Source of the DNA: Cerrena zonata
Taxonomy: Eukaryota; Basidiomycota; Agaricomycetes; Polyporales; Cerrenaceae
NCBI GenBank assembly: GCA_038087015.1
Contig: JASBNA010000069.1
Coordinates: 1-64,000 of the forward strand
Direction of reading: 5' to 3'
Length of the DNA stretch: 64,000 nt
Each line of letters opens with the position of its first letter. Position 1 is the first letter of the stretch. The notes under the pieces were generated by a model that saw nothing but the letters and a program-made list of their open reading frames with translations, was not told the origin of the DNA and did not search any database. Both the position numbers and the translations under genes were made by a program. Below are positions 1 through 10,631 of this stretch, piece after piece.

Positions 1-1180
1 TTTCACCGAAAACAACCATGGAACCAAACATGAATTTGGTGGAGGCAGATAATCTAGCAAAGAAACCACCAACCAAGTTGTTAGACATAAAGGTCAAGGT
101 TAATTCGTCGTTATATTTATAGTCAACCTTCCATAAGGAGTAATCTTCAGGGTTGTAAATTTTTTCCCAGAAGAAAGGAATGGCAACTTCTCTAGTTTCT
201 TCATTAGAGTAAGTTCTCTTCCATTCATCAATTGAAGTTTTAGCTGGAGGTAATAAACTCAATGGGTGTTTTGGTTTTGGAGCTTGAGCTGGTTCAGCAG
301 GAGCGGCAGCAGCTGGTTTTGGAGCTTTTTCAGCTTTTTCGGCTTTTGGTTGTTGTTTCTTTTCCTTCTTTGGAGGAGTGTATTCAACTGGTTTTTCTCT
401 GAATTTATAATCACCAATGAATTCACTTAAGATTGGAGTTTTAATGATAGTTTTGAACCATCTAGTAATGTTTGGGTATTGTTTTCTCCATTGAGCACCG
501 TATAAGTGATCGTAACCTCTGAGGAAAGAAGTAGTAGCAAGTAAATCAGCTAAAGATAATCTTTCACCAACCAAGTAAGTGTAGTTGGCTAATCTTTCTT
601 CAAAAATGTTGGCAACCTTGTTGGCATAAGCAGTGTTATCGTCAACTTGTTTTTTGTTGTAAGGAGAAGCACCAATCAAAGGTTTGAAAGCACTAGCAAG
701 AGAAGGTAAAAGTTCAGAGTTAGCAAGAGATAACCATTTCAAGATTTGAGCGTATTCTTGAGCATTTTTACCTAATAATTTTTCATCATTAGCCAAGTTT
801 AATACTAAAAAAGAAGTGTTAGTAATGAAATCAATTAAAAAAAATAATGCTTGATCAACAAAATAATTTTCAGATTATAATTTCTCGACATAATTTATTA
901 AGACAGGGATAACTGTATAATAATGAAAAAATTTCTCATCACTTCAAATGTTGATTTAGGTTATTCAATTATACATACAGTAAATGGTAACAGCAATGAT
1001 TTCATTTAATTTGAAACCTTTTGGACCAACAAAAGCTGGAACTTTAGCTAATGGGAAGTTTTTTTTGTAAACTGGATCTTCTTGATCGGAGATTTTAACA
1101 TCCAATTTGAAGTGTTTAACTAAAGCTCTTGGTAAAATACCACGAGAGTGGCCAGTAGCAAATAAGGTTCCTTGAGACAT
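1..1180 (-). CDS. CAM1: Translation elongation factor eEF1B gamma, 3' end missing
   Basis: Gamma subunit of the eEF1B complex, which recharges eEF1A with GTP in the cytosol. Exon 1 is 979-1180 (starts MSQGTLFATG, thioredoxin-like GST N-domain with FPLAKVPAFVGPKG). The intron is 805-978 with donor GTATGT, branch point TTACTAAC and acceptor TTTTTTAG. Exon 2 runs from 804 off the window's left edge. Joining the exons gives a continuous GST C-domain (QILKWLSLANSELLPSLA), a Lys/Ala/Pro-rich linker (EKKQQPKAEKAEK) and the start of the conserved C-terminal EF1G domain (ELTLTFMSNNLVGGFFARL, then STKFMFGSMVVFGE). The last part of the EF1G domain lies outside the window. The 202-base exon 1 and the intron position match the S. 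cerevisiae TEF4 gene structure, including the snoRNA in the intron. The start is the first ATG in frame. No disruption seen. Confidence 0.95.
854..955 (-). ncRNA. snR38: C/D box snoRNA, snR38 homologue, inside the eEF1B gamma intron
   Basis: The intron holds, 5' to 3' on the minus strand: C box GTGATGA (936-942), a guide complementary to ACAGGGATAACTG (903-915), a D' box CTTA (899-902) and D box CTGA (870-873). ATCAACA (minus strand 955-949) can pair with TGTTGAT (860-854) as a terminal stem. ACAGGGATAACTG is the conserved peptidyl-transferase segment of 25S rRNA. Counting five bases from the D' box lands on the second G of GGG. With yeast A2820 equal to E. coli A2451, that G is G2815, the known target of snR38. 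In S. cerevisiae snR38 lies in the TEF4 intron, so host gene, guide and target all agree. The ends given are the stem limits and are approximate. Confidence 0.9.
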
Positions 1181-1303
1181 TTTATAATGATTCAATTGAT
1201 TAGGGTTAAACGAAGAGATTAAAACTTGTAATGGTATTTAAGGAGAAAAAATTTTCATTGCGTCGTGCGGATCGCCGGGCGGGTAACAGATGCTCCCACG
1301 CGA

Positions 1304-1330
1304 GCCCTAACGAGGTGTACCTCCGTACAT
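1304..1330. promoter_or_regulatory. Probable promoter elements of the eEF1B gamma gene
   Basis: GCCCTAA (1304-1310) is a Tbf1-type half site and CTCCGTACAT (1321-1330) resembles a Rap1 site (consensus CACCCRTACAT). They lie 124-150 bases upstream of the start at 1180, within an unusually GC-rich block (about 1262-1345) in AT-rich surroundings. Assignment is by motif resemblance only. Confidence 0.4.
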
Positions 1331-1390
1331 CCTCCCCGGGACTGCTATCCATAATTAAATATACTTATTCTATACCAAGTCAATTTGATA

Positions 1391-1516
1391 GTGTAAGTTG
1401 TGTCAGTTGTGTCAGTTGTGTCAGTTGTGTCAGTTGTGTCAGTTGTGTCAGTTGTGTCAGTTGTGTAAGTTGTGTCAGTTGTGTCAGTTGTGTAAGTTGT
1501 GTCAGTTGTGTAAGTG
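1391..1516. repeat. 9-bp minisatellite, 14 units of GTGTCAGTT
   Basis: Fourteen head-to-tail 9-bp units, GTGTCAGTT with GTGTAAGTT variants at units 1, 9 and 12 and a GTGTAAGTG last unit. Because the unit is a multiple of three it is open in several frames (for example Cys-Val-Ser repeats), but no frame has an initiator context or homology, so it is not annotated as coding. Confidence 0.9.
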
Positions 1517-2659
1517 TAATGGCATGAGTGGTGCCCGCCGGACATTCTGATGAGGCTATTTGTTAGTAGTCAGGGTGATGACCGTTTGAGTAGGCTTATA
1601 GTTTATAGCTTAGTTAGGAGATATTAGGTTGTTCGTTAGGCGTTATTAGGTTTAGGCGATATCAGACATAGTTTATTAGGCTTTTGGGTTATTGGGCATA
1701 GTATAATGGTGCTCACTCGTTAATGTGATGATTAGGTTATGGAATTGGCAGTACATATTACAATTGTATGGCTGTGATGGTTACTGTTGCTGGTGGAACA
1801 TACATCATACAGGTGAAATAACTGGTTGTTCAGCTGTATTGTTGATGTTTCGATGTATTGTTGATTTTGTTTTTTGATGAGATTTTGTTGATATTTTGTC
1901 AAAAGTAGCAAATAATTACACCATTACAAAAAGCATACTACAAAACAGATACAGATACATAGTTTTACAAAGTAGATAAATTACAAAGTAGGTAAATTAC
2001 AAAGTAGATAAATTACAAAGTAGACAAATTGCAAAGTAGACGATTTATGAAATGCAATAAGGCATTGCGGTGCAGCCATCGTAAACGTATCACTGATTTC
2101 GTTTCAATAAAAGAAGAAGTACCTTGAGCCCGCTGGCCAACCGTCGAAGGTAACCAGGCCTGCTAACACCAATGGAGAAAGGGGTAGAGCTGGCTTGTAG
2201 TTAGGAGGTTAAGGTTGGGCTCATTTCAGATGCTGGATTAAGAAACGGTACTTGATGAAGCTCCCCGTATCGTAGATCTGACTATATTGGACAAAGGCCG
2301 GAATTCCACCCCCACCACAATACTACCTGCTGGCTGCTACCTACTCTACTACATCCCTTCCACACAACATCCTTACACTACTACCTTCCACACTACTACC
2401 TGCCTTACTACACCACTGCTTATACTGTAATCGTACTTACGCACGATCTAAAAAAGCTTCCATACTTTGTTACCGCAACCGATGCACTAAAAATGTCGCA
2501 TTTCAACAGAAGAAACTCAAACGGTTAATTTTATTGTTTCGGTTAAATAAAACGGTTTTACCCCTTGGTGTGTGGGTGTTTTTATTTGTTTATTTGTTTT
2601 TGCTGACTATATGTACGGAGGTTTGCTCGAATAAAGTTGCAAAATATATATTAGGCTAT
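1517..2659. other. Intergenic region with short tandem repeats
   Basis: No gene seen. It contains GTTATTAGG/TTAGG-type reiterations (about 1610-1700), five 16-bp tandem units at 1965-2044, and a pyrimidine-rich stretch of CTACTACC-like words (2320-2420). The 10-mer CTCCGTACAT seen upstream of the eEF1B gamma gene recurs on the minus strand at 2611-2620, just past the 3' end of the Zn2Cys6 gene. Confidence 0.6.
1965..2044. repeat. Five tandem 16-bp units (TTACAAAGTAGATAAA)
   Basis: Units at 1965, 1981, 1997, 2013 and 2029 differ by one to a few substitutions. Non-coding. Confidence 0.85.
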
Positions 2660-4381
2660 TTAATCTAGTAACCAGTTGAAAGTAGTTAACCAATGATCTT
2701 TAATATCTAATTCCATTTTTGAATTTTCAATAATTTTAAAAATATTATTAATTTTATCATTACAATGAATTGAATCATTTGAATTAATTAATTTATTACA
2801 ATATAGATTTAATAAATTAATTAAAATACCTTGATCATTTGGTAATAGGATATTGAAATTATCATCGTTATTATTGACTGAGGTAAAATCAATAATGTTT
2901 TTGAAATCATTTAATAAATTAAGATTAATATTAAATAATGAAGTATAAATTGGGAACTTATCAATATAATCTAATTTTATTGTTAACCAAATAAATTGTC
3001 TTAATTTAAAAGATTCCAGTTTATTAGGAGAATCATTTTGCGGGAAATTATTTGAATCAAATTCAAATTTTATAAAATTTGAATTTAAATTTGAAATTTC
3101 AAAATCATTTAATTTAATAAAAGAATTTAACGTTGGATTTTCATCATTATAATTTATATCATCATTGTCATCATCATTGATATCTTTATCAAATTTTAAT
3201 TTCATTTCTTTATTAATGAAGAATTTCAAAATAATAATTGAATGAATTGAACTTATGGTGATTATTGATTTAAAAACATAATCAAATTCGTATTTTTTGA
3301 TAATTTGATTGAAGAATTTTGATTGATTATTAAGAATTATCTTCCCATCATAATTCAATTCAAAATTTTTATTTTTTTGTATGGTAATAAGTATATTTAA
3401 AAATAAAAAAACAATACTTATTAATAATCTCTCAAATTTTTTATAATTTGTTTGATTAATTTCATAATTTTTAATTTGATTCCATTGATTTAATTGTTGA
3501 TTTAACAATGGTTTTAAAGTGGTTAATGATATATCATTAATTGAACAATTTAATAAACAATTAATTAATAATTTATATTCTTCATTTTGATTATCAATTT
3601 CAGTTAATTTGAGACAATATGAAGGTATAATTGATTTCCAAATAAATAATTCATTAAATAAATCTAATAACCAATAATATTTTTGATATTGGATTAAATT
3701 AATAAATTTATTAATATCAATATTATATTTATTTATTGGTTCATTCAATATTATTGGTTGCTGATTTGCATTTAAATTATTAATGGTTAAATTCGATTCT
3801 TGTAATAAATAATTACTTATATCGAAATTTTCTAATATCGAGGTATTATCAAAATTTTCTCCTAAATTATTATTTGGTATCCATTCATCAATTAAATTTG
3901 TTGCGCTAGCTGGTATTGGCACTGGTGCTGGCGCTGTTGGAATGGTTGATGATGGGATTGTTGTTATTATATCTTCGTATTCATTTTCTTTATTAACATT
4001 AGATATTGAACAACATATATCTTGTTGATATTGTAAATCCGATTCTTTTAAATCTTCTTTATTATGTAAATATAAATATGGTTCATATAATTTTTTACCA
4101 TTTTCATATAATGATGCAATTGTTATTGATTGATCTAATAATTTAAAATTTTGATATTGTTGATATTGCTTTAAATTATTATTAACTTCTTGGGATGGAT
4201 TATAAATAGTATATTGAGTAAAATTTAATCGAATTCCTCTATAACATTTTCTTTTCAGTTTAATACAATTCTTACAAACTGGTTGTTGTTCATCACATTT
4301 AACATGTCTATCCCTACACGTTAAACATCCTGATCTAGTTCTACTTCTTTTAATGGAAGCATTCAACCGTTTTTTGGCCAT
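2660..4381 (-). CDS. Zn2Cys6 fungal transcription factor
   Basis: A 573-residue predicted nuclear DNA-binding regulator. The Zn2Cys6 binuclear cluster is at residues 19-46 with spacing C-X2-C-X6-C-X6-C-X2-C-X6-C (CLTC, KC, VC, NC, KC), preceded by a basic stretch (KRSRTRS) and followed by YRGIRLNF. The rest is Asn/Ile-rich, with acidic and Asn runs typical of this clade, and probably holds a divergent fungal regulatory domain. Start chosen at ATG 4381, the first in frame. It lies on the same strand as, and directly downstream of, the sugar-porter-like frame at 5487-6755, so it could regulate a nearby transport function, but that is inference. I cannot assign it to a named regulator. Frame intact. 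Confidence 0.85.
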   Translation of the reverse strand: MAKKRLNASIKRSRTRSGCLTCRDRHVKCDEQQPVCKNCIKLKRKCYRGIRLNFTQYTIYNPSQEVNNNLKQYQQYQNFKLLDQSITIASLYENGKKLYEPYLYLHNKEDLKESDLQYQQDICCSISNVNKENEYEDIITTIPSSTIPTAPAPVPIPASATNLIDEWIPNNNLGENFDNTSILENFDISNYLLQESNLTINNLNANQQPIILNEPINKYNIDINKFINLIQYQKYYWLLDLFNELFIWKSIIPSYCLKLTEIDNQNEEYKLLINCLLNCSINDISLTTLKPLLNQQLNQWNQIKNYEINQTNYKKFERLLISIVFLFLNILITIQKNKNFELNYDGKIILNNQSKFFNQIIKKYEFDYVFKSIITISSIHSIIILKFFINKEMKLKFDKDINDDDNDDINYNDENPTLNSFIKLNDFEISNLNSNFIKFEFDSNNFPQNDSPNKLESFKLRQFIWLTIKLDYIDKFPIYTSLFNINLNLLNDFKNIIDFTSVNNNDDNFNILLPNDQGILINLLNLYCNKLINSNDSIHCNDKINNIFKIIENSKMELDIKDHWLTTFNWLLD

Positions 4382-5486
4382 CCTCAATCACTCAATCTCT
4401 CACTCAATTCAATATTCAATACCCTTCACTTCTCTAGTCAATTACTCAATTTACTCAATTTACTCAATCACTCACTTCACTCAATGCACAATTTAATGCA
4501 ATTACTCAATTAGTCAATGCACTCAAACACAATTTAATTTAATTTAATTATTTGACTAATTCAATCAACTTTTGACGTATTTCAATCTAATAATCAACTT
4601 TTGATCAATTTTATTTCAATCTTCTAAACGAAGCACATACAGTACCAGAGTATATACCCGTTTGTTTCCTTTGTAATTGAATGAAGGTTCTTATTTACTC
4701 ATATATCGGGGTAAAAACAAACACTCTAAAGGTAAACTAGAATAACTTGTGAATTTAATGATTATTTATATAGAAAGAAACAAGAACAGAAAGTGGAAAA
4801 GAGCACTAGTCAATGGGAAAAGAGCACTAACAACAAGTTTTAAAAAACAAAAAAGACAAAAAAAAAAAAATTTACAGAAAAAGAAAAAGACAAGTACATA
4901 ATAAAACAAGTTGAACTACATAACAAGTACATAACAATTACATAAAGAAGACTACGTAAAGTACTAAAAAACCAAAAAATAAACAAAAACTAAACCGAAT
5001 ATTCAAATACAAAAGACAAAAAAAAAAAAATCACCAAAAAAAACCGAAAAACCAAAATAAACCAAAAAACAAACAAATCTCTGAAGGAGTGGAAAGAATG
5101 GAAAGACGTTGATAATTCCTTGCGTTTGGTATTGTTAATTTGTAAATTGAGAAATAGGTAATTTTTTGGACTGGGTACATTTCACTTTTGTTGAACATTA
5201 TTCATTTTTGTACTTCAATGGGAGACATTTGGCCAAATATCATCATTCTGTTGTGTAAACGGTCAAAGGGCAGTTGTCAATAGGGTTAGAGTGCCTCCAT
5301 ACACCGAGGTTTTCTTTTTAAACTATTATTTTGGTTCTTTTAACTCTTTGGATTCTTTAAACTCTTTAGGTTAGTAATATATACTAGTCTAAAGTTGCAT
5401 TAACAGGGTTTAGTCTTTTTATTTGTCCTTTTGTTTTTTTTTGGTATTTATAATCAAACTTGTTGGGTAACTTAACAAGGGTAAGT
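4382..5486. other. Intergenic, AT-rich, no gene seen
   Basis: Upstream side of the Zn2Cys6 gene. Contains repeats of CTCAATTTACTCAAT-like words (4380-4520), A-rich stretches (4840-5080) and a short block with CTCCATACACC (about 5294), a Rap1-like word. No open frame with recognisable content. Confidence 0.5.
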
Positions 5487-6755
5487 TTAAGAGATTTTTC
5501 TTATGAAAAAAATCAGTATTGATATAAATATTGCAAAAATTATTCCGTAATTAAAAGATAATTTTTCAATTAATGTTGGACTGATCGTTCCAATTAAAAA
5601 ATTAGTAAACCAATTAGTTCCAATGGATAATCCCATAATTCGTTGATTATCTTGACTAATTTCGTTATTTAGTACTCCACTGCACGGACCCCAACTAATG
5701 GCAAATAAAAAAATGTATAAACAACTGGTTATTAATAGTGAAATTCCAATAACTGGATGAATTTCAATAAACTCCCCCAAAATCAGATAACTAATTAAAA
5801 GTATAACCATCACCACGGAACTCATCTTCAAAATTGTGATTGGATTATACTTGGAAATCAACCGGGTGCCCACAACCGATCCAATCAAGTTGATCACACT
5901 CATGATAATCATCGGGATCCGTGATGGAGTCTGTAGAAAAGATTGGGATATAATTCCACCAAAATAGAAAAAATAATTGATTCCCGTCAATTGTTGGAAA
6001 ATCATAATTAAACAGCATTTCCACATGCGACCCATTTCAAATTTATCAACTAGCCTCTTCATACTTTCCTGTTTGATGAATTCCATCGCTTTATTTTCAT
6101 CATTCGTGAGTTTCGTGAAAACTTGTTTAATTGCAAAATATTTTTTATGTTGCAAATAATATTGGGGGGATTCAGGTACAAAAAATAATAACCCATTGAT
6201 GATAACAGCCATGCCGATTTGAATCCCGTAAATTACTGGGAAAGTGGTATTTGCAATATTCCCAGCTAATATCGATACACAAACCACAATTTGACAAAAA
6301 GATAAATAGTACCCTTTTTTAGCGGAATCAATAATTAAATGGCTCATGTAAATGGGTCCCAATAAACATAACATCCCACAGCATATTCCACAACTTAATC
6401 TCCCCAAAATAAATATATATTGATTCCCAGAAATAATGAAAATCACCAATTGAATCACACTTCCAATTATATAGATTAAACTGCCCACTCGAAAAGTTCC
6501 ATTATATCCAACTGCCCAGGTACAAGCTTGACAAACCCCAATACATCCAATCAAACAACCAAGGTTAAAACTCAGAATAACAACACCCATCATTAGGGTA
6601 TTGGCTCGGTACACTTGCTGAAATCTTTCGTTAATTAAATAACCAGCAGTGCCAACATCCCATCCTAAGAAAGAACCCACTAATAGATAAAATAACACAG
6701 TATACAGTGACTCCCTTGCGGGACTCTTCCTTTTCCATCTTGGTATGGTTATCAA
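5487..6755 (-). pseudogene. Degenerate sugar-porter-like MFS transporter, no ATG start
   Basis: A 422-codon open frame related to the sugar porter branch of the major facilitator superfamily. Family features remain: GSFLGWDVGTAG in TM1, ILGRLSCGICCG in TM4, FFVPESPQYYLQ before the central loop and QQLTGINYFFYFGG in TM7. Other signatures are gone: the RXGRR loops after TM2 and TM8 read AVGYNGTFRV and SKYNPITIL, the TM10 loop motif keeps only WGP and NNE, and the frame stops at FFIRKIS before the usual PETKG. It has about 100 fewer residues than usual. The frame opens with TTG; the first in-frame ATG is inside TM2. An ATG in another frame (6737 region, MEKEESRKG) suggests a 5' frameshift, or there is an unseen 5' exon. 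Either a decaying gene or a highly divergent member whose start is mis-sequenced. Confidence 0.6.
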
Positions 6756-7891
6756 TCGAGATAAGTTGTTTGTGAAGTTGCAAATTTATACCGCAGCACT
6801 GCACAAAAACCTTTGCAACCACTAAAATTTCAACCAAATACTTCACATACTTCAATTCACATACTTCGAATACTTCAGCTAATTCATTAATGAAGGGTTA
6901 TAGAGTTATCAATACCAGCAAAATACATCACTTGCAACTGACCAATTCACACCTTAAGCAAGAAATTCTAGACCAGTGTCCATTCATCAAGACAGTGTCT
7001 CAAGCATTGCAGTAGCACACGCTTGTTATTGCAATTGCAATTAATTATAGGGACCATAAGCTCTGGGTGTACTGACTGGACTTAGTCAGTATTATCGGTA
7101 TCATCAATATTCTCTGAATAATATCAATATTCTATAAGTATAGTATTTTCAGTATCATCGATATGCTAGCCACAATGCCCTAGAGCAAGTATTTATTTCA
7201 TCTACCCTCTGGCAATCAGCCAGACGGCCTTTCACAGCTTAGCCTGAGAAAACATCTTAACAGTAAAATTAAAATATTTGCCTATTCAACTATTTGTCTA
7301 CTCAACTTTTCAACAGTTAAACCATTCAACTCGATTATTCAACTAATCAACGGTTCGTGACGTACAACCGCCTCAAGCGTTAGCCGGCTCCTGCTACCTA
7401 CAACCACCTAACGCTACTCAAACATGCTGCAACACCGATTGGTCCTCCTGGTGTACCGGCCTGGGGTCGAGACCCCCTGCCAGGGTTTATCTAATTCCCT
7501 CATTGACGGTTAGCATAACAACTGCCTTTTAGCTACAGATACATGTGACTGGCCGCCAAATGGTGTGACTGCTCTGGCATATGTCGATGCACTTCAACAG
7601 ACCCAAAATTAATATCTAGTAGAAATACCGAAAAGAATCACCGAAAAAGAAATGGATATAAATTTTCAGCTGCTTATCTTATCTATATCCACAATTAAAT
7701 TGTAGCCAAAAAAAAAAAAAATTTTTTTTAAGCTTAAACGAATAAGGAGTGTAGAGGATGGTTTACTATTGTTTTCAAAGTATTGTATATTAAAAAGTTT
7801 ATTGCCTTAATTCGAGGAAAGTTGATTTCGTTTAAATGAAATCAAATTTTCTTTTCAAACTAATTAAATTAAGATATTTTAGTAAAAGAAT
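6756..7891. other. Intergenic region with GC-rich patch and hairpin
   Basis: Divergent spacer between the porter-like frame and the RNA-binding protein gene. A GC-rich patch (7355-7520) contains the perfect inverted repeat GGGGTC-GA-GACCCC (7463-7476). Reiterated GTATTATC/ATCAATATTC words occur at 7085-7160, and an A/T tract at 7708-7730 precedes the downstream gene. No tRNA or reading frame could be supported. Confidence 0.5.
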
Positions 7892-9592
7892 ATGACCATG
7901 GATGATTTGAATAATTCGATAGGAGAGAAAAAATTTAATAAGAATGCCAATCCATTTTATCCAGCATCGATTTCACCCAAATTTAATAATGAAATAACGT
8001 ATTTGATTAAGATTGAAAATTTACCCAATTGTATTGAAAAACTGGAATTTCTAAAATTAATAGAATCAATAATAGAGACTAATTTTGAAGACAAAATTGA
8101 ATTTGAAATATTGAAATTCACGTCATATCAAATTATAATTGAATTTTTCAATTATAATTATATTGTTAAAATGATTGAAATCTTGAATGGGTACGAATGG
8201 TTAGGGAAATTTTTAGAAGTTAGACTATTGAATGATTTTAGGAAAAATTCCATTAACTCTCCCAATGATTCAGTTATATCTTCTGAGTCTTCTCTGACAA
8301 GTCTGTTATCATTGAATCCTTTTTATAATCCGTATTTCCCCAATTTCCCCTATCAATATAATTATGACGACTATTCAACTAATACATCACTAAATTATGG
8401 ATCTAGAAAATCATCTGATTCAAATTCAAAATCGTTGCCTCCATTTCTAATGAATTTGGTTGGTAATCAACAAAAGTCCGACGAAAATTTCATAATTGTG
8501 GAAGATGATGAAAAAAATCCAATAAAAGTTAATCCATGTAGATTATTTATTGGTAATATTCCATTTAATTCAACTTGGACTTCATTAAGAAATTTCCTTA
8601 TAAATAAACTGAAAATTTTTGAACCAAATAATAATATTGAAATATTAAGAGTGGAAATTCCAATGCAACCATCTTCAAATTTAAGTTTAAATAGTTTAAA
8701 TCGTCTAAATAATTATCAATTTTTATCAAATTATTCAAATGCAAAAGATGCAAATAATTCTTTACCTCCAAAACCAAATGATGATTCTATTTCTACAAGA
8801 GGCTTAAGTAGGGGTTTTGCAATTGTCACCACTGCAAATCAATCATCTCTGGAAAAAATTATTAAATATTTCAATGATATTGAATTTGAAGGTCGCTCAT
8901 TAACAGTTAGATTTGATAAATTCCCAGAATTTAATAATTATATTTTACAACAATTGAATCCAATTAATAAACACCATTCTTCTGCTCCTCCTCCACCTCC
9001 AGTACCTCCTCCACCACCTTCATTCTCTAGACATTCTTCAAATTCAAGTCAAGAAAATTCAAATCATCCTTCAAGCAAATCTTCAATTATAAGTAATTTG
9101 GCTTTTGAAAGAAACCTGATTCAAAATAAAATATATTCATCCAACTCTTCTTATGAGAATACTTCGTCTCCTTCAAACTCTTTTGTTCCTTTCCACCCAA
9201 TGTATAATATTTTTTATCCTTATCCAAATCACCCCAATTTTCTCCAATATCATTATCCTCCTCCTGGTCCTATTCATCCCCCTGGTCCTCCTCCACATGG
9301 CGACTACACTCCATTTCCTCCATCCATTCCAAATCCGCTCCCCACTAGCGGCCCACCAAATTCGCTCCCTACTAGCTTACCACCTACACCACCAGTTCCA
9401 GTTCCCGTTCCGGTTCCAATTCCAATGCCTATCCAAGCACCAGAAACTTCACCTAACGAAAAACGCCGGTCTAAGAAAAGACTTGAAACAAAAGTATTGG
9501 AAGAAATTCAAGAAATGTCAATCAAAGATGATAAACTAACCGATGATGAAAAGGCAAGAGAACTAATGAACTCCTTCACCTCAATTACCTGA
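7892..9592 (+). CDS. RNA-binding protein with RRM domains and proline-rich C terminus
   Basis: A 566-residue predicted RNA-binding protein. A clear RRM runs from about residue 215 to 350: RNP2 is CRLFIGNIPF and RNP1 is the degenerate SRGFAIVTTA, followed by FEGRSLTVRFDKFPEF. Between the halves sits a long Asn/Ser insert. A weaker RRM-like fold is plausible at residues 35-115 (YLIKIENLPN to GKFLEVRLL). The C-terminal third is low complexity: polyproline (VPPPPPSF), PPG/PHP-rich segments and a PVPVPVPIPMPI run, then a charged Lys/Glu end. Such tails often mediate protein contacts or granule formation, which is inference. Start ATG 7892; a second ATG lies two codons in. I cannot match it to a named yeast gene. 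Confidence 0.85.
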   Translation: MTMDDLNNSIGEKKFNKNANPFYPASISPKFNNEITYLIKIENLPNCIEKLEFLKLIESIIETNFEDKIEFEILKFTSYQIIIEFFNYNYIVKMIEILNGYEWLGKFLEVRLLNDFRKNSINSPNDSVISSESSLTSLLSLNPFYNPYFPNFPYQYNYDDYSTNTSLNYGSRKSSDSNSKSLPPFLMNLVGNQQKSDENFIIVEDDEKNPIKVNPCRLFIGNIPFNSTWTSLRNFLINKLKIFEPNNNIEILRVEIPMQPSSNLSLNSLNRLNNYQFLSNYSNAKDANNSLPPKPNDDSISTRGLSRGFAIVTTANQSSLEKIIKYFNDIEFEGRSLTVRFDKFPEFNNYILQQLNPINKHHSSAPPPPPVPPPPPSFSRHSSNSSQENSNHPSSKSSIISNLAFERNLIQNKIYSSNSSYENTSSPSNSFVPFHPMYNIFYPYPNHPNFLQYHYPPPGPIHPPGPPPHGDYTPFPPSIPNPLPTSGPPNSLPTSLPPTPPVPVPVPVPIPMPIQAPETSPNEKRRSKKRLETKVLEEIQEMSIKDDKLTDDEKARELMNSFTSIT

Positions 9593-10631
9593 TTATTATC
9601 CGTTTCTCTTACATGATTTTGGTTGATGTGCATTTGATGAAGAAAAACATCTTTTGCAGTAATTAGTTTGTCTTTTGGTTTTGCTTTGTATTCTTTTCCC
9701 TTTTGTTGCACAACGTTCATGTTGTGACGTTACATTCTTAGTGAAACACAGAGATTAGCCGATGTGAATCTAAGTTGCTGGTTAAAGATGCTCGAGCAAC
9801 GTTGGAAATGAACAAAAATGAAATTAAAGAACAAGGAATAAATGTCACCGTTGAAATCAAATGGGTTTGTTCTTTTTCAAGACATTGTGTTTGTTTCCCT
9901 TGCCTCTTTCATCTTTTCGAAGCTTTACCTTCCGTTTGTAACGCAATCATAACTGGTTTATAATCTGTAACGTATCTATAATCTGTAACGTGTTTATGTA
10001 CTTTAGAGGGGGTTCTAGTTATTCGAATCTTGTCCAGTTGTGAACTAAATTATTGTCTTGCCAATAACATCTTCGTATAGCTAGTCACTACGGGCCATCT
10101 GGACACAGTAATACACAAGAAATATTCGGCCTTAAGCTGTGGGCCTTCACCAAGCTTCACCAGGCTCCAACATGCTCCGATAGCCTCCACCAGGCTCCAC
10201 AAGGCTCTACCAGAGGCTGCAATAAGCTTATGGCCCTTTGGAGCCACACCCAGACACCAGGAGCAAAAGCAAAAAAAAAAAAAAAATTTGGTGAAGACAT
10301 GGCAACACACGACCTTGTTCTTCCCATGGAAAAAAGAGTTGAGTGGGAAAAATGAGAGAAAAAAAACTTTAACTAATCGATTAATCAGTTGATTTCCCGC
10401 TTAAATAATTGAATATAATACGTTATTATATCCATTCAACTCATTCCTTTAAGTTCAATCAACTGCTCGGTGGATTCCTTACTTTTGACTGTGCACCCAC
10501 ACAATCAGATTATCCTGATCACTGCTGGTAAGAGTGGTTGATTTCTTTCATTTTTTTTGTTCCTTCTTGCTTTTCTAGCTGATTTATTGTCGCTGACTAA
10601 CCTTTTTGATTATTGATTGCCACTTAAAATC
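9593..10631. other. Intergenic, no gene seen
   Basis: Between the RNA-binding protein gene and SIS2, both on the plus strand. It includes a block of CACCAGGCTCCA-like reiterations (about 10140-10225), an A tract (10270-10285) and a T-rich leader before SIS2. Short frames at 9508-9720 (minus) and 9775-9963 (plus) lack recognisable content. Confidence 0.5.

Noticed and set aside
1231..1545. Cys-Val-Ser repeat open frames on both strands
   Set aside because: They come from a 9-bp repeat that is open in several frames; the plus frame has no domain and starts in a GC-rich promoter block.
7463..7476. GGGGTC-GA-GACCCC hairpin resembling a tRNA T-arm
   Set aside because: The loop is too short for a TPsiC loop, and no A box, anticodon arm or acceptor pairing could be found around it.
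9508..9963. Two short frames after the RNA-binding protein gene
   Set aside because: One overlaps the 3' end of that gene antisense, the other has no ATG at its first codon and turns Cys/Phe-rich without a domain.
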